Source: JAFLCM01 sp046154665 (lineage in GTDB: Bacteria > Planctomycetota > Phycisphaerae > Phycisphaerales > UBA1924). Taken from it: a stretch of DNA of 18,024 nucleotides. The notes below the pieces were generated by a model. That model saw only the letters and a list, made by a program, of their open reading frames with translations, was not told the origin of the DNA and did no database searches. Below, piece by piece: positions 14,629 to 18,024 of this stretch (position 1 is the first letter of the stretch; each line of letters opens with the position of its first letter). Both the position numbers and the translations under genes were made by a program. The stretch is taken from the NCBI GenBank assembly GCA_046154665.1, contig JBJXFG010000083.1, positions 1-18,024 on the forward strand, in the 5' to 3' direction.

Positions 14629-15684
14629 ATGAAGAGTGCCGCCGACATCACGAGCCCGCTGTCAGTCATCACCATCGGCAACTTCGACGGTGTGCACCTC
14701 GGGCACGCCGCGTTGGTGCGCCGGGCTCGAGCGGTCGCAGAGGAGCTCAATGAAGCAGTCGGCTCGGAGAGCCGACCTACCAGCCGCTGCCGCGTCGTCG
14801 CGCTGGCGTTTGATCCGCACCCCGCCGCCGCGCTCGCGCCCGGGTCGGCCCCACCGGTGGTCACGGGATGGGCGGATCGCAAGGCGCTGCTCCTGGCGGC
14901 GGGCGCGGACGAGGTGAAACGGCTGACACCCACGCCGGAGCTGCTCTCGCTCGCCCCTGAAGCGTTTCTCGATCGCGTCTGCGCCGAGTGGAACGCCGTC
15001 GGCATCGTCGAGGGGCATGACTTCCACTTCGGCAAGGCGCGAGCGGGTACGCCGGCGGTGCTGTCGGCGTACGGCGCGGCACGGGCAGTTCGCGTCGAGA
15101 TTGTCGAGCCCGTGCTGGTTGACTTGTGCGACCAGACGCTCGTGCGTGCCTCGAGCACCGTGGTGCGGTGGTTGCTCGAACACGGGCGCGTCGCCGATGT
15201 CCACCGCGTGCTGGGCAGGCCGCACGCCGCGCGCGGCACGGTGGTGAGGAACGACCAGCGCGGGCGCACGCTCGGTTTTCCCACGGCGAACCTTGATCCG
15301 TCGAGCCTGGGCGGAACCATGCTCCCGCGCGACGGCGTGTACGCCGCGCTGGCGCTGCTGCCCGGTGAGGCCGGCGCGCGCCCGGCGGCGGTGCATGTGG
15401 GCCCGCGCGCGACGTTCGGCCAGCCGCAGCGCGTGGTCGAAGCGCACGTCATCGGCTGGCACGGGCCCGCGGCGGGCTCGGCGGTCGAGCAGGAATACGG
15501 TTGGCCGCTTCGACTCGAGTTCCTCGCGCCGCTGCGCGAGCCGATGAAGTTTGATGGGCCCGCCGCGATCCGCGCTCAGTTGATGCGCGATGTCGAGCGT
15601 GCCGCGGACGTGGCGGCGCGATATCTCGCCGGTGCGCCCGTGGATGCCGGCACGGGTACGCTTGCAGCCTTTTCGACCGTGTGA
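14629..15684 (+). CDS. ribF: Bifunctional riboflavin kinase/FAD synthetase
   Basis: RibF phosphorylates riboflavin to FMN and adenylates FMN to FAD in the cytosol. The N-terminal nucleotidyltransferase domain shows ITIGNFDGVHLGH (14-26), FDPHP (61-65), EGHDFHFGKARAG (128-140) and the SSTVVRWLLEHG equivalent of the usual SSTRIRELL segment. The kinase domain shows GRTLGFPTANLDP (212-224) with the PTAN motif, LPRDGVYA, and a conserved strand ending RLEFLAPLREPMKF. At 351 residues it is somewhat longer than the usual 305-330. One reason is an extra loop at about residues 44-52 (VGSESRPTS) encoded by a REP-like palindrome that is also found near 2.8 kb. The ATG at 14629 lacks a Shine-Dalgarno site; an in-frame TTG at 14620 has GAGG 8 bases before it and may be the true start, adding only three residues. 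Divergent from the toxin-antitoxin pair. Confidence 0.95.
   Translation: MKSAADITSPLSVITIGNFDGVHLGHAALVRRARAVAEELNEAVGSESRPTSRCRVVALAFDPHPAAALAPGSAPPVVTGWADRKALLLAAGADEVKRLTPTPELLSLAPEAFLDRVCAEWNAVGIVEGHDFHFGKARAGTPAVLSAYGAARAVRVEIVEPVLVDLCDQTLVRASSTVVRWLLEHGRVADVHRVLGRPHAARGTVVRNDQRGRTLGFPTANLDPSSLGGTMLPRDGVYAALALLPGEAGARPAAVHVGPRATFGQPQRVVEAHVIGWHGPAAGSAVEQEYGWPLRLEFLAPLREPMKFDGPAAIRAQLMRDVERAADVAARYLAGAPVDAGTGTLAAFSTV
14757..14776. repeat. REP-like palindrome, copy 2, inside ribF
   Basis: The 20 bases are identical to copy 1 at 2817-2836, and the following variable base plus TACC also match. The perfect 8-bp stem with GGA loop lies in frame in ribF and contributes a surface-loop insertion between the first helix after GNFDGVHLGH and the strand before FDPHP. 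Confidence 0.85.
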
Positions 15685-15717
15685 GGTCGATCCGCCGCCG
15701 TTCCCGCAGGACCCCGC

Positions 15718-16824
15718 TTGAGCACGCCCACCGCCAGCCCGTCCGCTTCGACTGCCCCCGCTGCGGGCCGCGCCGCCGACGAAGCGTGGGGCTCGACGCG
15801 CACGCTCGACGAAGTCGCCTCGGCCCTGCGCGCCCTCAAACGCGTGGCGGTGCTCACGCACGCGCGCCCCGATGGTGACGCCGTGGGCTCCACCCTCGCC
15901 GTTTCCCGCACGCTGCGCCGCATCGGCGTCGAGGCGTGGCCGGTCTATATGGGCCTGTGGAGCCCGCGCTTCGACGCGGTCGTCGGCAACACGCCCGTCA
16001 TCCACGCCCACCACCATGCCTGGAAGGACGAGCCGCTCGCCTCGATCCAGCACGTGCTCATCCTCGACACCGGATCGTGGAACCAGCTCGCCGACGCAAG
16101 AACGTGGCTCGAACCGCGCTGCCCCAGCGCGATCGTCGTCGACCACCACGCCCACGGCGACGCTTCCGTCGCCCCCGCGCGCTATGTCGATGTGAAGTCC
16201 GCCGCGGCGTGCGAGATCGCCGCGGAACTGTGCTGCAAGCTGCTCGGCGTCGCCAGCGCCGCCAAGCTGCCGCAGGACGTCGCCGAGCCGCTGATGCTCG
16301 GACTCTCGACGGACACCGGCTGGTTCCGTCACAGCAGCACCAGCGCCCACGTGCTGCGGCTGGCGGGTGATCTCGTCGAAGCGGGCGCGCGGCACAACTG
16401 GCTCTACCAGACCGTCGAACAGGGCGACGAGCCAACGCGCCTCAAGCTCATCGCCCGAGCGCTCGGAAGCCTCGAGTTCCTCGAACAGAACCGCGTGGCG
16501 ATGGTCACCGTCACCACGAGCGACCTTCGTGATTCCGGCGGCTCGCTCGACGACGCCGGCGGGCTCACCGACCTTCCGATGTGCGTCGGCGCGGTGCGCG
16601 TGGCGGTGTCGGTGGTCGAGGTCGAGCCCACGCTCACGAAAGTCAGTTTCCGCAGCAAGGCCGGCGGGCTGGATATCGACGTGAACGCCCTGGCCCAAAC
16701 CCTCGGCGGCGGCGGTCACCGGCACGCGGCGGGCGTCAAGATGCACATGCCGCTGCGTGAGGCGCTCGAGAAAGTCCGTCACGCCGTGGCCCTGGCGTTT
16801 TCCAGCGGCGGGGTGACGCCGTGA
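15718..16824 (+). CDS. DHH family phosphoesterase, NrnA-like
   Basis: The 368-residue product matches the DHH/DHHA1 group of NrnA-type enzymes, which degrade 2-5 base nanoRNAs and dephosphorylate pAp to AMP in the cytosol. Metal-binding motifs are intact: THARPDGDA (47-55) with Asp52 and Asp54, LDTG with Asp117, VDHHAHGD (141-148), and Asp199 in STDTGWFRHS. The DHHA1 domain ends with GGGGHRHAAG (340-349), the substrate-binding glycine motif. The start is a TTG at 15718 with AGGA 6 bases upstream; the first 25 residues are low-complexity, so a later start is possible. It begins 33 bases after ribF in the same direction and overlaps the methyltransferase gene by 4 bases, so the three are likely one transcript. 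A cyclic-dinucleotide phosphodiesterase role of the GdpP type is less likely, as no membrane or GGDEF region exists. Confidence 0.92.
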   Translation: MSTPTASPSASTAPAAGRAADEAWGSTRTLDEVASALRALKRVAVLTHARPDGDAVGSTLAVSRTLRRIGVEAWPVYMGLWSPRFDAVVGNTPVIHAHHHAWKDEPLASIQHVLILDTGSWNQLADARTWLEPRCPSAIVVDHHAHGDASVAPARYVDVKSAAACEIAAELCCKLLGVASAAKLPQDVAEPLMLGLSTDTGWFRHSSTSAHVLRLAGDLVEAGARHNWLYQTVEQGDEPTRLKLIARALGSLEFLEQNRVAMVTVTTSDLRDSGGSLDDAGGLTDLPMCVGAVRVAVSVVEVEPTLTKVSFRSKAGGLDIDVNALAQTLGGGGHRHAAGVKMHMPLREALEKVRHAVALAFSSGGVTP

Positions 16825-17777
16825 CGCGGGGTTCGCCCTCGCGCCCGCCGCGAGGCGGCGAACGCGATCGAACCGGCGGCGACGACGACCGCGCCGTGCG
16901 CGAGAAGCTGCGCGATCTCACCCGCAAGCCCAAGCCGCCGCCGCGCCTCGGCGTTGCCGCGGCGCGCGGCGAAGACCGCGCCAACTTCGACAAGCCGCCG
17001 CTGCGAATCCTCACCACCACGCTGTGGGAGTACCCCAGCCAGCACTACGGCCCGCGCGGTGCGGTGCAAGGCGATCCGAACTATGTCGGCGCCACGCCGA
17101 GCTGGATCATCTGGCAGCTGCTGCAGCGGTACACGCGCGAGAAGGACCTCGTCGTCGACCCGATGTGCGGCAGCGGGACCACGCTCGACGTGGCACGCGA
17201 CCTGGGCCGGCGCGCCCTGGGTTACGACCTGCGCCCCACGCGCCCCGACATCTTCCGGGCCGACGCGCGCCGAATCCCCGTCGAAGACCGCAAGGCCGAC
17301 TTCGTCTTCATCGACCCGCCCTACTCGACCCACGTCGAATACTCCGACGACCCGCGCTGCATCGGCAAGCTCTCGGCGGGCGGGCGGGGGGCGGATGCGG
17401 AAAACGGCGCCGAGTATTACGCAGCGATGGAGCAGGTCATCGCCGAGATGTACCGCGTGCTGCGCCCCGGCGGGCACGCGGCGCTCTATGTCAGCGATTC
17501 GTTCGAGAAGCCTTCGCCGTCGAGCGGCGAAACCGGGTTCATGCCGATCGGCTTCGAACTCTTCGCGCTGCTCCGCCGCAAGTTCGAACCGGTGGACACC
17601 GTCTGCGTGGTGCGCCACAACGAGAAACTCAGCCGCGGCAACTGGCACAAGGCGGCGGAAGAGGGCAACTTCTTCCTGCGCGGGTTCAACTACCTGTTCA
17701 TCATGCGGCGCGCGGCGGAGGGTACCGGGCGGGGTCGGGGCAACAAGCCCGCGCCGGCGCGTCCGCAGGAACGGTGA
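16821..17777 (+). CDS. Orphan DPPY-type DNA methyltransferase
   Basis: The 318-residue product is an S-adenosylmethionine-dependent methyltransferase of the N4-cytosine/N6-adenine fold. Motif X-like sequence precedes motif I: LWEYPSQHYG (69-78) and GATPSWIIWQLLQRY (90-104 region) lead into DPMCGSGTTLDVARD (103-117), the AdoMet-binding loop. Motif IV is DPPY (155-158) in FVFIDPPYSTHVEYSDD. A conserved tail RHNEKLSRGNWHKAAEEGNF then RGFNYLFIMRR closes the domain. The first 55 residues are basic and disordered, as are the last 20. GTG at 16821 overlaps the TGA of the preceding gene (GTGA), implying translational coupling. No restriction endonuclease gene is adjacent, so it appears to be a solitary methylase. 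Target sequence and whether the base is in DNA or RNA cannot be told from the sequence. Confidence 0.88.
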   Translation: MTRGSPSRPPRGGERDRTGGDDDRAVREKLRDLTRKPKPPPRLGVAAARGEDRANFDKPPLRILTTTLWEYPSQHYGPRGAVQGDPNYVGATPSWIIWQLLQRYTREKDLVVDPMCGSGTTLDVARDLGRRALGYDLRPTRPDIFRADARRIPVEDRKADFVFIDPPYSTHVEYSDDPRCIGKLSAGGRGADAENGAEYYAAMEQVIAEMYRVLRPGGHAALYVSDSFEKPSPSSGETGFMPIGFELFALLRRKFEPVDTVCVVRHNEKLSRGNWHKAAEEGNFFLRGFNYLFIMRRAAEGTGRGRGNKPAPARPQER

Positions 17778-17836
17778 CGTTGCCACTGAGCTTTCCTCAG
17801 GTCGGAGCGATTTCTGTTCAGTCGTAGCGGGTGCTT

Positions 17837-17920
17837 GCAGAGCCGACGGCGCGAGCCGTCGGTTCGAAGCGAGCGAGACTGCATGCCGTTCGGACCGATC
17901 GCTCGCGCGGTCGGCTCTGC
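17837..17920. repeat. Nested inverted repeats, three stems
   Basis: The outer arms GCAGAGCCGAC (17837-17847) and GTCGGCTCTGC (17910-17920) are perfect 11-bp inverted repeats. Inside, CCGACGGC-GCGA-GCCGTCGG (17843-17862) forms an 8-bp hairpin with a GNRA loop, and GCGAGCGA (17869-17876) pairs with TCGCTCGC (17899-17906). The outer arms contain GAGCCGAC/GTCGGCTC, the same core as the REP-like palindromes at 2.8 and 14.8 kb. The rest of 17778-18024 shows no gene, only a weak 5-bp hairpin at 17786-17800 after the methyltransferase stop. Confidence 0.8.
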
Positions 17921-18024
17921 GCCGCAACGCTTGCCCTGGATGGCGAGTCAGCGCACCGACCCGAGAACGGGTCCGTGCCCCTTCATACGCATTCCGGGTG
18001 AAACTGGGGCTTGCGGTTGTCGTG

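Noticed and set aside
14662..16782. A minus-strand frame of about 700 codons opposite ribF and the DHH gene
   Set aside because: Antisense artefact of codon bias; the plus-strand genes carry intact catalytic motifs.
16821..17777. Restriction-modification system
   Set aside because: No endonuclease or specificity subunit gene lies in the visible flanks; only the methylase is supported.
17837..17920. Integron attC site
   Set aside because: Lacks the attC core site arrangement, and no integrase or cassette structure is present; the arms instead match the local REP-like palindrome.

Overview
This is a GC-rich stretch of bacterial chromosome with densely packed genes on both strands and a strong preference for G or C at third codon positions. 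The adjacent DUF1800 and DUF1501 (Tat-exported) genes, an antiquitin-type aldehyde dehydrogenase, a eukaryote-like 6-phosphogluconate dehydrogenase and many short intergenic repeats fit a Planctomycetota chromosome, probably class Phycisphaerae. That assignment is an inference from gene content; there is no rRNA or other marker here to settle it.

Layout, left to right. Positions 1-468 look accessory: the last 22 codons of a reading frame, two copies of a short palindromic repeat, and a compound palindrome built on ACGACT/AGTCGT. A small lipoprotein gene (469-942) follows. It converges on gnd (minus strand). A spacer carrying a REP-like hairpin then leads to the DUF1800 gene and the DUF1501 gene; between these two lie two arrays of tandem 8-base repeats. 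On the minus strand comes a lone SIR2-like NADase-type protein with a coiled coil and a near-identical 35-residue TPR array (5990-8041), which is the best candidate for an undescribed defence or stress effector. An 855-base gene-free region follows, then tryptophan 2,3-dioxygenase (minus), a small unknown ORF (plus), typA/bipA (minus) and the divergent ALDH7-type dehydrogenase (plus). A minus-strand Phd/YefM-ParE toxin-antitoxin pair separates this from a plus-strand run: ribF, an NrnA-like DHH phosphoesterase and an orphan DPPY methyltransferase, the last two overlapping by 4 bases. The window ends in a nested set of inverted repeats.

Most genes are unlinked housekeeping functions: pentose phosphate pathway, flavin synthesis, nanoRNA/pAp turnover, ribosome-associated GTPase, tryptophan and lysine breakdown. 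The noteworthy layer is accessory: the SIR2-TPR gene, the toxin-antitoxin pair, the solitary methyltransferase, and at least three classes of intergenic repeat. One repeat, a 20-base REP-like palindrome, occurs in a spacer near 2.8 kb and again inside the ribF reading frame, and a diverged relative forms the outer arms of the structure at the right end. No tRNA, rRNA, CRISPR array or intact insertion sequence was seen.
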